A DNA stretch of 11,014 bases from Deinococcus sp. GTDB taxonomy: Bacteria > Deinococcota > Deinococci > Deinococcales > Deinococcaceae. Below the pieces are notes generated by a model. It did not search any database. It was not told where the DNA came from and saw only the letters and a list, made by a program, of their open reading frames with translations. How positions within the stretch are numbered: the first letter of the stretch is position 1; every line of letters starts with the position of its first letter. A program made the position numbers and the translations under genes. Location of the stretch: the NCBI GenBank assembly GCA_025351205.1, contig JANXWI010000355.1, positions 1 through 11,014 of the forward strand. The letters are read 5' to 3'. Positions 1 through 7,840 of this stretch are shown here, one piece after another.

Positions 1-406
1 CTATCCGTACCACCACGCGCTCGGTACGCGCTGGGGCGACAACGACGTGTACGGGCACGTGAACAACGTGGTGTACTACAGCTATTTCGACACGGCGGTC
101 AACGCCTTCCTGATTGCCCAAAGCGTGCTCGATCCGCGCGCGGGCGAGGTGATCGGGCTGGTGGTGGAAACCGGATGCCGGTATTTCGCGCCTATCAGCT
201 TCCCCGAGGTGCTGAGCGTGGGCCTGGGCGTGGAGCGGCTGGGCAACAGCAGCGTGCGCTACGCCGTGGGCATCTTCAGGGAAGGTGAGGACGTTCCGGC
301 GGCGCAGGGAAACTTCGTGCATGTGTACGTGGACCGCCGCACGCGCCGCCCGGTCCCGCTGCCCACGGCGCTGAGACGGGTGCTGGAAGGCATTCTGCTC
401 ACGTGA
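1..406 (+). CDS. Acyl-CoA thioesterase, hotdog fold (4HBT/YbgC-FadM type), 5' end missing
   Basis: The frame is open from base 2 to a TGA at 404-406, giving 134 visible residues, so the start lies before the window. The reading [13 protein letters not shown] near the visible N-terminus is the hallmark of the 4-hydroxybenzoyl-CoA thioesterase family: the Asp of the DxxGHxNN motif is the usual catalytic residue and the motif leads into the long central helix ([12 protein letters not shown]). The family hydrolyses thioesters of CoA or acyl carrier protein in the cytoplasm. Usual length is about 130-170 residues, so only a short N-terminal piece is probably missing. A GTG at 47 falls inside the motif and cannot be the true start. 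The gene converges on the membrane-protein gene ending at 434, with a small hairpin between them. The substrate cannot be deduced from sequence. Confidence 0.88.
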   Translation, partial: YPYHHALGTRWGDNDVYGHVNNVVYYSYFDTAVNAFLIAQSVLDPRAGEVIGLVVETGCRYFAPISFPEVLSVGLGVERLGNSSVRYAVGIFREGEDVPAAQGNFVHVYVDRRTRRPVPLPTALRRVLEGILLT

Positions 407-422
407 TCCAGCGCCGGATCAC
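403..422. terminator. Small perfect hairpin between convergent genes, possible weak terminator
   Basis: GTGATCC (403-409) and GGATCAC (416-422) are perfectly complementary, with a 6-base loop. The hairpin overlaps the thioesterase stop codon and lies 11 bases from the stop of the opposing gene. No T-run follows on either strand, so an intrinsic-terminator role is only suggested by its place between two convergent genes. Confidence 0.3.
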
Positions 423-433
423 CAGATGCCGGT

Positions 434-865
434 TCACCAGAAAAAAACCATCGGGTTCTGGAGCACCAGCCAGATCGGCACGCCTGCCTGCGCGCCGATC
501 AGCAGCACCTTTAACAGCGGCGACAGGTGAACGGTGGCAGGCGACAGGCTCAGCGCCCGGTAGGTGCGAACGTACAGCCGGGTCAGCGCGGCGTACCCGA
601 TCAGCACCAGCAGGAAAACCAGGATGGTCAGGCCGCCCGCCCCCGCCTGAGCGAGCGCCGTCCCCTGCGGCCACCCGCTGTCTGCGACGTACAGCATCAG
701 CAGCCAGCACGCCGCCCAGAGAGCGAGCGTCAGGGCCAGCGCCCACAGGTGCAGCAGCGGGCGGCCCAGGTAGGTGAAGCCGCTGCCCGGCAGCAGCAGG
801 TTCAGCAGCAGCCCCGGCCAGAACGGCGGCGGCGCTGACCTGGGAGGCCGGGCAGGCGGTGTCAC
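434..865 (-). CDS. Small integral membrane protein, unknown function
   Basis: This predicts a 143-residue protein from a GTG at 863-865 to a TGA at 434-436. A cytoplasmic Pro-rich head (residues 1-16) precedes a hydrophobic segment with the pattern NLLLPGSGFTYLGR (22-35), a motif seen near the N-terminus of many small bacterial membrane proteins. Further hydrophobic segments lie at about 38-60, 74-95 and 117-136. Polar loops are Arg-rich (LTRLYVRTYR, 94-103), suggesting that side is cytoplasmic. The start is chosen because TACAGT sits exactly 6 bases upstream of GTG, the spacing of a leaderless promoter. A GTG at 911-913 would add 16 residues but has neither a Shine-Dalgarno sequence nor a -10 box. 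The gene lies downstream of gyrB on the same strand but behind a terminator. A run of seven A's (441-447) encodes the C-terminal Val-Phe-Phe. No enzyme motif is visible. Confidence 0.7.
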   Translation of the reverse strand: MTPPARPPRSAPPPFWPGLLLNLLLPGSGFTYLGRPLLHLWALALTLALWAACWLLMLYVADSGWPQGTALAQAGAGGLTILVFLLVLIGYAALTRLYVRTYRALSLSPATVHLSPLLKVLLIGAQAGVPIWLVLQNPMVFFW

Positions 866-877
866 GGCCCCACTGTA
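866..877 (-). promoter_or_regulatory. Leaderless-type -10 box of the membrane-protein gene
   Basis: TACAGT (872-877, read on the minus strand) fits TAnnnT and is followed by 6 bases and the GTG start, so transcription would begin at or next to the start codon. No good -35 hexamer is seen 17 bases further upstream. Confidence 0.4.
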
Positions 878-939
878 CTCAACCGTACTCCCGTAGGGAG
901 CGGAGGGAGCCACCTGTGTATCGAACCGCCCTGAATGAC

Positions 940-971
940 AGGGGCGGCCAGCCCGAAAGCCAGCCGCCCCT
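940..971 (-). terminator. Hairpin downstream of gyrB
   Basis: On the minus strand AGGGGCGGC pairs perfectly with GCCGCCCCT (9 bp, 7 of them G-C), with a further weak inner helix around a TTTCGG loop. It begins 17 bases after the gyrB stop codon. Only GTCATT follows it, so it lacks a clear T-tract; position and stability support a terminator role. Confidence 0.6.
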
Positions 972-987
972 CCCTTACCTGGAATGT

Positions 988-3054
<2,067 letters not shown>

Positions 3055-3099
3055 TCATCCTGTGCCCAATTGACACCCGAACAGGCCCCCCTGAATCGT

Positions 3100-3123
3100 A
3101 AAAAATGGGCGCTGGGTGCGCTC
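3100..3123 (-). other. Small hairpin plus T-run in the gyrB 5' leader
   Basis: In the predicted gyrB leader, GAGCGC (3118-3123) can pair with GCGCCC (3107-3112) around a 5-base loop with one mismatch, and six T's follow on the minus strand (3100-3105). The layout resembles a weak attenuator, but the stem is short and no competing structure or leader peptide was identified. Confidence 0.2.
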
Positions 3124-3137
3124 ACTCGCAACAATGA

Positions 3138-3166
3138 ACTATATCACCACGTTCAGAACGGGTCAA
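3138..3166 (-). promoter_or_regulatory. Sigma70-type promoter of gyrB
   Basis: On the minus strand TTGACC (3161-3166) and TATAGT (3138-3143) are separated by exactly 17 bases. Each hexamer differs from the consensus at one position. Transcription would start near 3131, giving a leader of about 110 bases before the ATG. This is the best conventional promoter in the window. Confidence 0.8.
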
Positions 3167-3171
3167 GCTAA

Positions 3172-3188
3172 ATATGCCAGATACATAA
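3172..3188. promoter_or_regulatory. Candidate radiation/desiccation response motif (DdrO/IrrE-controlled) upstream of gyrB
   Basis: On the minus strand the 17 bases TTATGTATCTGGCATAT fit the Deinococcus palindrome TTATG-N7-CATAA with a single change in the outermost base. The motif begins 5 bases upstream of the gyrB -35 box. In Deinococcus, DdrO represses genes carrying this motif until the IrrE (PprI) protease cleaves it after DNA damage, and gyrB is among the genes assigned to that regulon. Placement just upstream of, rather than across, the core promoter is noted as a difference from many sites. Confidence 0.75.
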
Positions 3189-3261
3189 TATGAGCCGCCT
3201 GTTCGGGTCGTCTTCAGACCCCCGTTCCGGCGGGAGTCTTCCAGTCCCGGCCCCCTTCGCC

Positions 3262-3267
3262 TACCCT
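3262..3267 (+). promoter_or_regulatory. Leaderless-type -10 box of the four-helix membrane protein gene
   Basis: TACCCT is followed by 6 bases and the ATG at 3274, the spacing expected if the start codon is the first transcribed triplet. A second, overlapping TACCCT lies at 3267-3272 but is too close to the start. A weak -35 (TTCCAG, 3239-3244) lies 17 bases upstream. Confidence 0.45.
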
Positions 3268-3273
3268 ACCCTC

Positions 3274-3759
3274 ATGGCCTTTCTGACGTGGCTCCACAAC
3301 TGGCAACTCTCAACCCCTTTTGGCCTGCTGATTCCCACACCGCTCGCCGTCGTGACGCTGGTGCTGTTCGTCTGGAGCATCGGCCCGGCCATCCGGCTTC
3401 AGGTGGGCCGCCCGATGGTCTGGTGGCTGCGCCTGACCTGGGCACTGACGCTGCTGCCAGCGGTGACCGGCACCATCCTGGCGCTGGGCGGCGGCAAGGT
3501 GGCGAGCGCGGTGGCCGTGGCCGGTCAGGCCACCACGAAATACGGCTTTGCACCCGACCCGAAACGCAACCTGGAGCACTGGATGTACGCCGGGCTGGCC
3601 ATCGTCAGCCTGTATATCATCGAGGTGCTGATCGCGGGCAAGCTGGTCAGCCCCAAGATTGGGCTGCGCGTGCTGCCGCTCGTGACCTTTTTCCTGTGGG
3701 GCTGCTGTTTCATGGTGTACCGGGTGGCGGTGCTGCCGGGGGCGTCTGCCGGGACGTGA
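3274..3759 (+). CDS. Four-helix integral membrane protein, unknown function
   Basis: The predicted protein has 161 residues with four hydrophobic segments at about 17-38, 52-72, 103-122 and 132-154, arranged as two hairpins. The soluble loop at 73-102 (GGGKVASA to DPKRNLEHW) is the largest polar part. His8 and His102 lie just before hydrophobic segments 1 and 3; a haem or quinone role could be imagined but nothing proves it. The ATG at 3274-3276 is preferred over an in-frame ATG at 3190. The longer version would add 28 hydrophilic, Ser/Pro-rich residues, would overlap the upstream regulatory region and has no ribosome-binding site, whereas 3274 has a leaderless-type -10 box. The gene is divergent from gyrB and ends just before the 3761-3866 inverted-repeat stretch. 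I do not recognise the family. Confidence 0.7.
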   Translation: MAFLTWLHNWQLSTPFGLLIPTPLAVVTLVLFVWSIGPAIRLQVGRPMVWWLRLTWALTLLPAVTGTILALGGGKVASAVAVAGQATTKYGFAPDPKRNLEHWMYAGLAIVSLYIIEVLIAGKLVSPKIGLRVLPLVTFFLWGCCFMVYRVAVLPGASAGT

Positions 3760-3760
3760 A

Positions 3761-3866
3761 GGGCGGCGCGTGGCCTGTGGCTTGTGGCGTGTGGATACGG
3801 TACAGGCGTTCAGGTGGTGTCGGCTGATCTCGGATTGCTGGCTGTTCCTGCACGCCACGCGCCGCA
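3761..3866. repeat. Intergenic stretch bounded by a 12-bp inverted repeat
   Basis: GCGGCGCGTGGC (3763-3774) and GCCACGCGCCGC (3854-3865) are perfect inverted copies about 80 bases apart. The left arm runs into GTGG-rich sequence (GTGGCTTGTGGCGTGTGG). The stretch fills almost all the space between the TGA at 3757-3759 and the opposing TGA at 3880-3882. Deinococcus genomes carry small non-coding interspersed repeats with palindromic ends in such positions; membership is inferred. It might alternatively act as a bidirectional transcription stop. Confidence 0.5.
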
Positions 3867-3879
3867 CCTCAGCTCGTCC

Positions 3880-4809
3880 TCAGTTCAGCTCGTTGTCCGG
3901 CACGCCGCTCACCAGACTCGCCATCAGCTGCGTCAGGGCCGCGCTGTCTTCGGGGATGGCACCCTCGCGCTCGGCCAGATACGCCGCCACCCAGGCCCCG
4001 TAGTACCACAGCGCCAGTGCCCCGGCGTAACCCTGCGACCCCTGTGGATACGGCACGAGCGTCACCTCGTCGATGCGGGTTTCCAGCACTTCGCGGCACA
4101 TCGCCATCTCGGCGTCCTCCTCGCCCAGAATCAGGGCCAGCCGCCCGTCGCCGCGCTCGTGGTGGGCCTCGAAGGCTCCGGTCAGGGTGTACAGCGGCGC
4201 GTGTTCGGCGGGCACGCTCAGCACCTTGCCCACGCGGGCCAGCAGTCCCTGCCACGCCTGGATCAGGGCACCCTCGCCTGCCGGGGCCAGCAGCAGCGGG
4301 GCGCGTCCCCACAGGCTCCAGGCCAGTTCGCGGGCCGGGTTGCCCTCCTGCACCTCGGGGGCGCACTGGTCGCGCAGGGCCGTGAGCAGCGCTTCGGCCT
4401 GCCGGGCCTCCTGGCCGTGTCCGGTGACGTGGGCCACGTACTGCGCCAGGTGGTAGGTGCTCAGCACCCCGCCAGGGGCCAGGTAGGAGAGCGTATCCAG
4501 GTTGAAGCGCCGACCCTCGCCCGCTCCGACGCGCACCACGTTTACGCCGCTCACCTCGGCCAGCGCGGCAAAGTCGTCGGCGGCGGCCTGGGTCTCGGGG
4601 CTGCTGAGCACCAGCTGCGTGCCGACCTTGACCAGCGTGGCCTGTGCAAACTCCTCGCACAGACGGGCGGCCAGACTGGCCTCGCCCAGCCCCAGGAGGC
4701 CGTAGGGGGCATTGGGGGCGGAGGCGGAGGCCCCGGAGCGGTCTGCGGCTGCAACGTCTGGACCCTGATAACTGCCGGGAAGCTGGGAGAGCTGAACGAG
4801 AAGACTCAT
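3880..4809 (-). CDS. SIS-fold protein related to bacterial phosphoglucose/phosphomannose isomerase, probably without isomerase activity
   Basis: This 309-residue protein matches the bifunctional PGI/PMI (bact-PGI_C) family best at its C-terminus. WYYGAWVAAYLAEREG (268-283) followed by a short polar helix matches the family's conserved final segment, and FEAHHERG (213-220) sits where these enzymes have the catalytic His region. The N-terminal SIS part is eroded: GLGEASLAARL (40-50) replaces the glycine-rich GMGGSG loop, and LSSPETQ (68-74) stands in for the sugar-phosphate-binding SYSGNTxET segment. Both usual substrate-binding loops therefore look lost, suggesting a structural, regulatory or altered-substrate role. 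The ATG at 4807-4809 is chosen because the protein then begins MSLLVQLSQLPGSY; in-frame starts at 4842 and 4878 have no better signals. The gene stands alone, convergent with the gene ending at 3759. Confidence 0.7.
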   Translation of the reverse strand: MSLLVQLSQLPGSYQGPDVAAADRSGASASAPNAPYGLLGLGEASLAARLCEEFAQATLVKVGTQLVLSSPETQAAADDFAALAEVSGVNVVRVGAGEGRRFNLDTLSYLAPGGVLSTYHLAQYVAHVTGHGQEARQAEALLTALRDQCAPEVQEGNPARELAWSLWGRAPLLLAPAGEGALIQAWQGLLARVGKVLSVPAEHAPLYTLTGAFEAHHERGDGRLALILGEEDAEMAMCREVLETRIDEVTLVPYPQGSQGYAGALALWYYGAWVAAYLAEREGAIPEDSAALTQLMASLVSGVPDNELN

Positions 4810-4920
4810 GTTCCCAGGCTGACACGCGGCGCGGGGGGGCATGGTGAGAACACTCGGGGCAGCCCGGTTTTCCGGCACTGAGCGGCGCTGGACACCCCCT
4901 GGCCTGGCCCGCGTCCGACT

Positions 4921-4949
4921 AACGTATTCTTCATGTGGGTGATTTTCAC
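4921..4949 (-). promoter_or_regulatory. Candidate promoter for the SIS gene
   Basis: On the minus strand GTGAAA (4944-4949) and TACGTT (4921-4926) are 17 bases apart. Both are imperfect hexamers, and the leader to the chosen start would be about 100 bases. The -35 overlaps a GGTGA-TTT-TCACC palindrome. Confidence 0.3.
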
Positions 4950-4967
4950 CGTGCTAGACTTCCCCGC

Positions 4968-5057
4968 GTGTCAATTGCCCGCCCACGCCGCCCGGCGCTG
5001 CTCCAACAGCCTTCCGCCTCCGCTGGCTGGCCCACCGACCTCATCCGGAAGCCATAA
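4968..5057 (+). CDS. Doubtful 29-residue leaderless ORF
   Basis: GTG (4968-4970) opens a frame of 29 codons to TAA (5055-5057) encoding a basic, Pro/Ser-rich peptide starting MSIARPRRPALLQ. It is listed because TAGACT (4955-4960) stands 7 bases upstream of the GTG, like the leaderless genes nearby, and a palindrome lies just before it. Composition alone does not distinguish it from chance in high G+C sequence. The stop codon overlaps the T-tract of the opposing tRNA terminator. Confidence 0.2.
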   Translation: MSIARPRRPALLQQPSASAGWPTDLIRKP

Positions 5058-5091
5058 AAGATGCACGGCCCCGTGGATCAGGAGCCGTGCA
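5054..5091 (-). terminator. Intrinsic terminator of tRNA-Arg
   Basis: Reading the minus strand away from the tRNA, TGCACGGC pairs with GCCGTGCA (5084-5091 with 5062-5069), extended by two further G-C pairs after a bulge, and is followed by TCTTTTAT. Stem plus T-rich tail is typical of an intrinsic terminator and starts 35 bases after the tRNA 3' end. Confidence 0.8.
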
Positions 5092-5126
5092 GAAACTGTG
5101 CCGTTCGGTGGTCTGATCATTGAGGC

Positions 5127-5203
5127 TGGTGCGCCCGACAGGACTTGAACCTGTGGCCTTTAGCTTCGGAGGCTAACGCTCTATCCAACTGAGCTACGAG
5201 CGC
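5127..5203 (-). tRNA. tRNA-Arg (anticodon CCG)
   Basis: The 77-base gene folds as a full cloverleaf. The acceptor stem is GCGCTCG with CGGGCGC (one G-U pair). The D arm contains AGCTCAGTTGGATAGAGC. The anticodon stem TTAGC/GCTAA encloses the 7-base loop CTCCGAA with anticodon CCG (complement at 5167-5169), reading CGG. The T arm has the canonical GGTTCAAGTCC. The discriminator base is A and CCA is encoded (5127-5129). A terminator follows at 5054-5091, so it appears to be transcribed alone. No other tRNA lies in the window. Confidence 0.97.
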
Positions 5204-5227
5204 GAAATTTCGAACCTTTCCGGTTCG
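5203..5227. repeat. Palindromes at the tRNA 5' edge
   Basis: CGAAATTTCG (5203-5212) is a perfect 10-bp palindrome overlapping the first base of the tRNA, and CGAACC-TTTCC-GGTTCG (5211-5227) is a perfect 6-bp hairpin. In the tRNA precursor the latter would form a leader hairpin 7 bases from the RNase P cleavage site; on the plus strand it lies in the upstream region of the PPIase gene. Confidence 0.4.
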
Positions 5228-5273
5228 GATGAAGCACGGAACGAAAGAGATTCAGACCACGAAAAGCTCAGCC

Positions 5274-5302
5274 AACGTAGCACGCAAACTGGAGGAATTC
5301 AA
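5274..5302 (-). promoter_or_regulatory. Candidate promoter for tRNA-Arg
   Basis: On the minus strand TTGAAT (5297-5302) and TACGTT (5274-5279) are 17 bases apart. Transcription would start near 5267, leaving a leader of about 63 bases before the mature tRNA. The -35 box overlaps the ribosome-binding region of the divergent PPIase gene. Confidence 0.4.
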
Positions 5303-7198
5303 GTGAATAAAAAGGTAGCCATTCCCGTCCTGTCGGGGGTTTTTGTCCTCGTGGTGGGCGTTCTGCTTCTGCTCATCTTCCTGCCCAGCCTGAGGGGCGG
5401 CGGCGTGCAGGGAACGCCCGCGCTGAAGGTCAACGGGATCAGCGTGACCAAAGAGCAGCTGGAGGCGGTCCGGACCCAGAACCCGGTGCTGGGCAGCGCC
5501 ACCAGCGGCCCGCTCGGCGACGATTTCAAGACCCTGATCATCGACCAGCAGATCAATCAGGCGCTGCTCAAGCAGGCGTCGGCAGACCAGAAGATCGAGC
5601 GCAGCGCCGTGGCCGAACAGGTCACCAAGACCCGCAGCGGCAACAACCTGAGCGACAACAAGGCCTGGACCGACGCGCTGCGCGGAGCGGGCTTCAGCGA
5701 CTCGTCGTACCGCGAATACGTCCGCAACTCGCTGGCGATCCAGGCCAAGGCCAAGGCCATTCAGGCCGCCGCGCCCAAGCCCACTGACGCGCAGCTTCAG
5801 CTGTATTACCAGCTCAACCCGCAGGCCTTCCAGAGCGACCCCCGCATCGTGGCCCGCGAGATCGTGGTGGCGACCAGGGCGAAGGCCGACCAGCTGCTGA
5901 CCCAGCTCAGGGGCGGGGCCGACTTCGCGCAGCTGGCCACCGCCAACAGCCTGGAAAACAAGGAGCGCGGCGGCGCCATCGGCCCGGTGGAAAACGGCGC
6001 TCCCCGTCCGGTGGCCCAGGTGGCGCTGCCCACCGAGGTGGGTGCTGCGGCCTTTGCGAGAACCACGGGCGGCCTGACCGAGGTGGTGAGCAGCGGCGGC
6101 AAGTTCTACATCGTCAAGGTCGAGAAAGTGCTGCCCGCCGCCACCAAGCCGTTTACCGAGGTCAGGGTGGCGGTGGGTGAGGCCGTGGGCACGGAGCTGA
6201 AAAACCAGGCGCTGGAGAGCTGGGTGGACGGCCTGAAGAAGAACGTCAAGGTCGAGTCTGTCAATCCGGACTGGAAATACAACAACCCCGCCGTGGCGAC
6301 GGTGGACGGCCATAGCATCCCCTACGCCGAGGTGGTCACGGGCGTGGTGAGCAACCAGCAGTTCAGCGCGCTGCTTCAGCAGCAGACCGCCGAGCAGGTG
6401 GCTCCGCTGGTCAACAGCTTCCTGAAACCCGGCATCGTGCAGCAGCTCACCCAGCAGTACGCCGCCCCGGCCATCGTCAAGGCGCAGAACCTGCCGCTGG
6501 TGGGCAGCCGCGCCGAGCTGCTGGCGGGCCTGAACGCTTACGGGGCCAAAGACGCCAAGGTGAGCGACGGCGATGTCCAGGCGTTCTATGCGGGCAACCA
6601 GAAAAACTTTCAGACCACCGCGAAGGCCACCGTGAGCGAGGCGGTCTTTGCCGACAAGCAGCGGGCGCTGGCCTTCCGCCAGGAGTTCAGGTCGGGCGAT
6701 TTCACCGCGCTCGCCAGCAAGGCCGGGGCCACCGTGTCCGAGCGCGGCAGCGTGACGGCGGGCGACAAGAAGCTGAACGACGCGCTCGACAGGGCGGTGT
6801 TTGCCACGGGCCGCCTCCAGGCCGCCGGAGAGGGCAGTCTGAGCGACGTGACCGACACCGGCGGCAGGTATTCGCTGGCCTACGTGACCGACCTGGTCAA
6901 GGCCAGTGTCAGGCCGCTGAGTGAAGTCAGGACCTCGATCTCTGATCAGCTGCTGACCCAGAAGAAGCAGGCGGCAGCCACGGCCTACGTCGCGGCCCAG
7001 ATGAAGACCGTCAAGACCCAGGACCTGCTGGCCCAGGTGCTGGCCGCCCAGACCAAGCGCCTGGCCGCCGAGGCCCCCAAGGTCACCACGCCCACCACCC
7101 CAACACCGACCACCCCGCAGCCGACTACCCCGGCGCCGACCACCCCAGGCACTTCACCGACCACCACGCCCCCGGCCACACCCGGAGGCAGCAGGTAG
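5303..7198 (+). CDS. Membrane-anchored SurA/PpiC-type peptidyl-prolyl isomerase with duplicated module
   Basis: The predicted protein has 631 residues. A single N-terminal hydrophobic segment (5-28) after MNKK, with no clear cleavage site or lipobox, suggests an anchor with the rest outside the cytoplasmic membrane. First module: a SurA_N-like chaperone region (about 38-160, opening ALKVNGISVTKEQL) and a parvulin domain (about 182-275) with REIVVATRAKADQLL, GADFAQLA, the GGAIG turn (223-227) and IVKVEKV. Second module: it restarts at VATVDGHSIPYAEV (331-344) and ends in a degenerate parvulin-like stretch (about 440-531) without the GG-IG turn. The tail (593-631) is Thr/Pro-rich, perhaps spanning cell-wall material. 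The family assists folding of secreted or outer-envelope proteins. The GTG at 5303 is fixed by GGAGGA at 5291-5296, 6 bases upstream. No partner gene is adjacent, and a strong terminator follows. Confidence 0.85.
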   Translation: MNKKVAIPVLSGVFVLVVGVLLLLIFLPSLRGGGVQGTPALKVNGISVTKEQLEAVRTQNPVLGSATSGPLGDDFKTLIIDQQINQALLKQASADQKIERSAVAEQVTKTRSGNNLSDNKAWTDALRGAGFSDSSYREYVRNSLAIQAKAKAIQAAAPKPTDAQLQLYYQLNPQAFQSDPRIVAREIVVATRAKADQLLTQLRGGADFAQLATANSLENKERGGAIGPVENGAPRPVAQVALPTEVGAAAFARTTGGLTEVVSSGGKFYIVKVEKVLPAATKPFTEVRVAVGEAVGTELKNQALESWVDGLKKNVKVESVNPDWKYNNPAVATVDGHSIPYAEVVTGVVSNQQFSALLQQQTAEQVAPLVNSFLKPGIVQQLTQQYAAPAIVKAQNLPLVGSRAELLAGLNAYGAKDAKVSDGDVQAFYAGNQKNFQTTAKATVSEAVFADKQRALAFRQEFRSGDFTALASKAGATVSERGSVTAGDKKLNDALDRAVFATGRLQAAGEGSLSDVTDTGGRYSLAYVTDLVKASVRPLSEVRTSISDQLLTQKKQAAATAYVAAQMKTVKTQDLLAQVLAAQTKRLAAEAPKVTTPTTPTPTTPQPTTPAPTTPGTSPTTTPPATPGGSR

Positions 7199-7224
7199 GG
7201 AGAGGAAGAGAACACCCGACACTT

Positions 7225-7263
7225 CGGCCCGTGCAGAATCCTCTGCACGGGCCGGTTCTTTTT
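7225..7263 (+). terminator. Strong intrinsic terminator of the PPIase gene
   Basis: A perfect 13-bp stem (CGGCCCGTGCAGA with TCTGCACGGGCCG) encloses the loop ATCC and is followed by TTCTTTTT. It lies 26 bases after the stop codon. The minus strand has no T-run after the hairpin, so it appears to act mainly on the plus strand. Confidence 0.95.
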
Positions 7264-7300
7264 GATTCGTCACGCCGCTCAGATTGAGGTGACCCTGGGA

Positions 7301-7828
7301 TCACTGCGGCGGGGTGGTCTCAATCAGCCCAGCCTGCTTGAAGGGCAACAGCAGGGCGAGCACCTGACGCGGCCCCAGGTCGCTGCGCTGCACCATGTCG
7401 TACAGGCTCATGCGGCCCACCAGCGCCAGCGCCCGGTACTGGGAGCGGTTGACCGGCTGCTGCTCGCTCCAGCGGGAGGTGAAGCGCAGCCACAGCCCCC
7501 AGTCCGGAAACGCCTGCAAGATCGGCTGCCAGGCGTCCTCATCGACCATCAGCTGGCGCAGGGCGGCGTCGCGGCCCACGCTCAGGTTGCGGCCCGGCGC
7601 GCTCAGACCGGCCTCGAACAGCAGTTCGCCCGTGCGCACGCAGCTCAGCAGTTCGAGCGCGGCGCTCCCCTGGCGGCCCAGTGCGTCAGCGTAGACCACC
7701 TCGCCGTGTTCCAGCCACAGCTCCCCGAAGAGCGCGCCCTGGACCCGCATGTGCCCGGTGCGTCCTCCGCTGAGCAGCATCTGGAGCAGGGCCGGAAAAG
7801 CAAACTCGGAGAGATCGCTGCGGAGCAT
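7301..7828 (-). CDS. DUF4388 (PATAN) domain protein with C-terminal winged-helix-like region
   Basis: The predicted protein has 175 residues. The N-terminal half fits DUF4388: an initial helix (FPALLQMLLSGGRTG, 11-25), then strands with GELWLEHGEVVYADALGRQGSAAL (35-58) and the G-x-x-x-F ending (67-71), as in proteins that often accompany two-component or GTPase signalling. The C-terminal part (about 138-172: SLYDMVQRSD, then RQVLALLLPFKQAGLIE) resembles the small winged-helix domain often found after DUF4388. No catalytic residues are expected. The ATG at 7826-7828 has no Shine-Dalgarno sequence but has TACATT 6 bases upstream, so the mRNA is probably leaderless. The gene converges with the PPIase gene. 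A regulatory or adaptor role is inferred; no partner is adjacent. Confidence 0.8.
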   Translation of the reverse strand: MLRSDLSEFAFPALLQMLLSGGRTGHMRVQGALFGELWLEHGEVVYADALGRQGSAALELLSCVRTGELLFEAGLSAPGRNLSVGRDAALRQLMVDEDAWQPILQAFPDWGLWLRFTSRWSEQQPVNRSQYRALALVGRMSLYDMVQRSDLGPRQVLALLLPFKQAGLIETTPPQ

Positions 7829-7834
7829 GAATGA

Positions 7835-7840
7835 AATGTA
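7835..7840 (-). promoter_or_regulatory. Leaderless-type -10 box of the DUF4388 gene
   Basis: TACATT (minus strand) is followed by 6 bases (TCATTC) and the ATG start, matching TAnnnT at -12 to -7 with transcription beginning on the A of ATG. No -35 box is evident. Confidence 0.55.

Larger units (their letters stand above)
4810..5126. other. Intergenic region between the SIS gene and tRNA-Arg
   Basis: The region holds a candidate minus-strand promoter for the SIS gene (4921-4949), the palindrome GGTGA-TTT-TCACC (4938-4950), a doubtful leaderless ORF (4968-5057) and the tRNA terminator (5054-5091). The stretch 4810-4920 is C-rich and shows no other clear element. Confidence 0.5.

Noticed and set aside
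403..746. Plus-strand Arg/Pro-rich frames downstream of the thioesterase
   Set aside because: They are shadows of the minus-strand membrane-protein gene, whose hydrophobic segments are a clear coding signal.
3190..3273. 28-residue N-terminal extension of the four-helix membrane protein
   Set aside because: No ribosome-binding site; the ATG at 3190 abuts the damage-response motif, and the start at 3274 has a leaderless -10 box.
3784..4881. 365-codon plus-strand frame opposite the SIS gene
   Set aside because: The minus strand has recognisable SIS/PGI features; this frame has low-complexity Gln/Gly/Ala composition and begins inside the 3761-3866 inverted-repeat stretch.
5252..6313. 353-codon minus-strand frame opposite the PPIase gene
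   Set aside because: It has antisense-shadow composition, overlaps the clear SurA-like gene and would cover that gene's start region.
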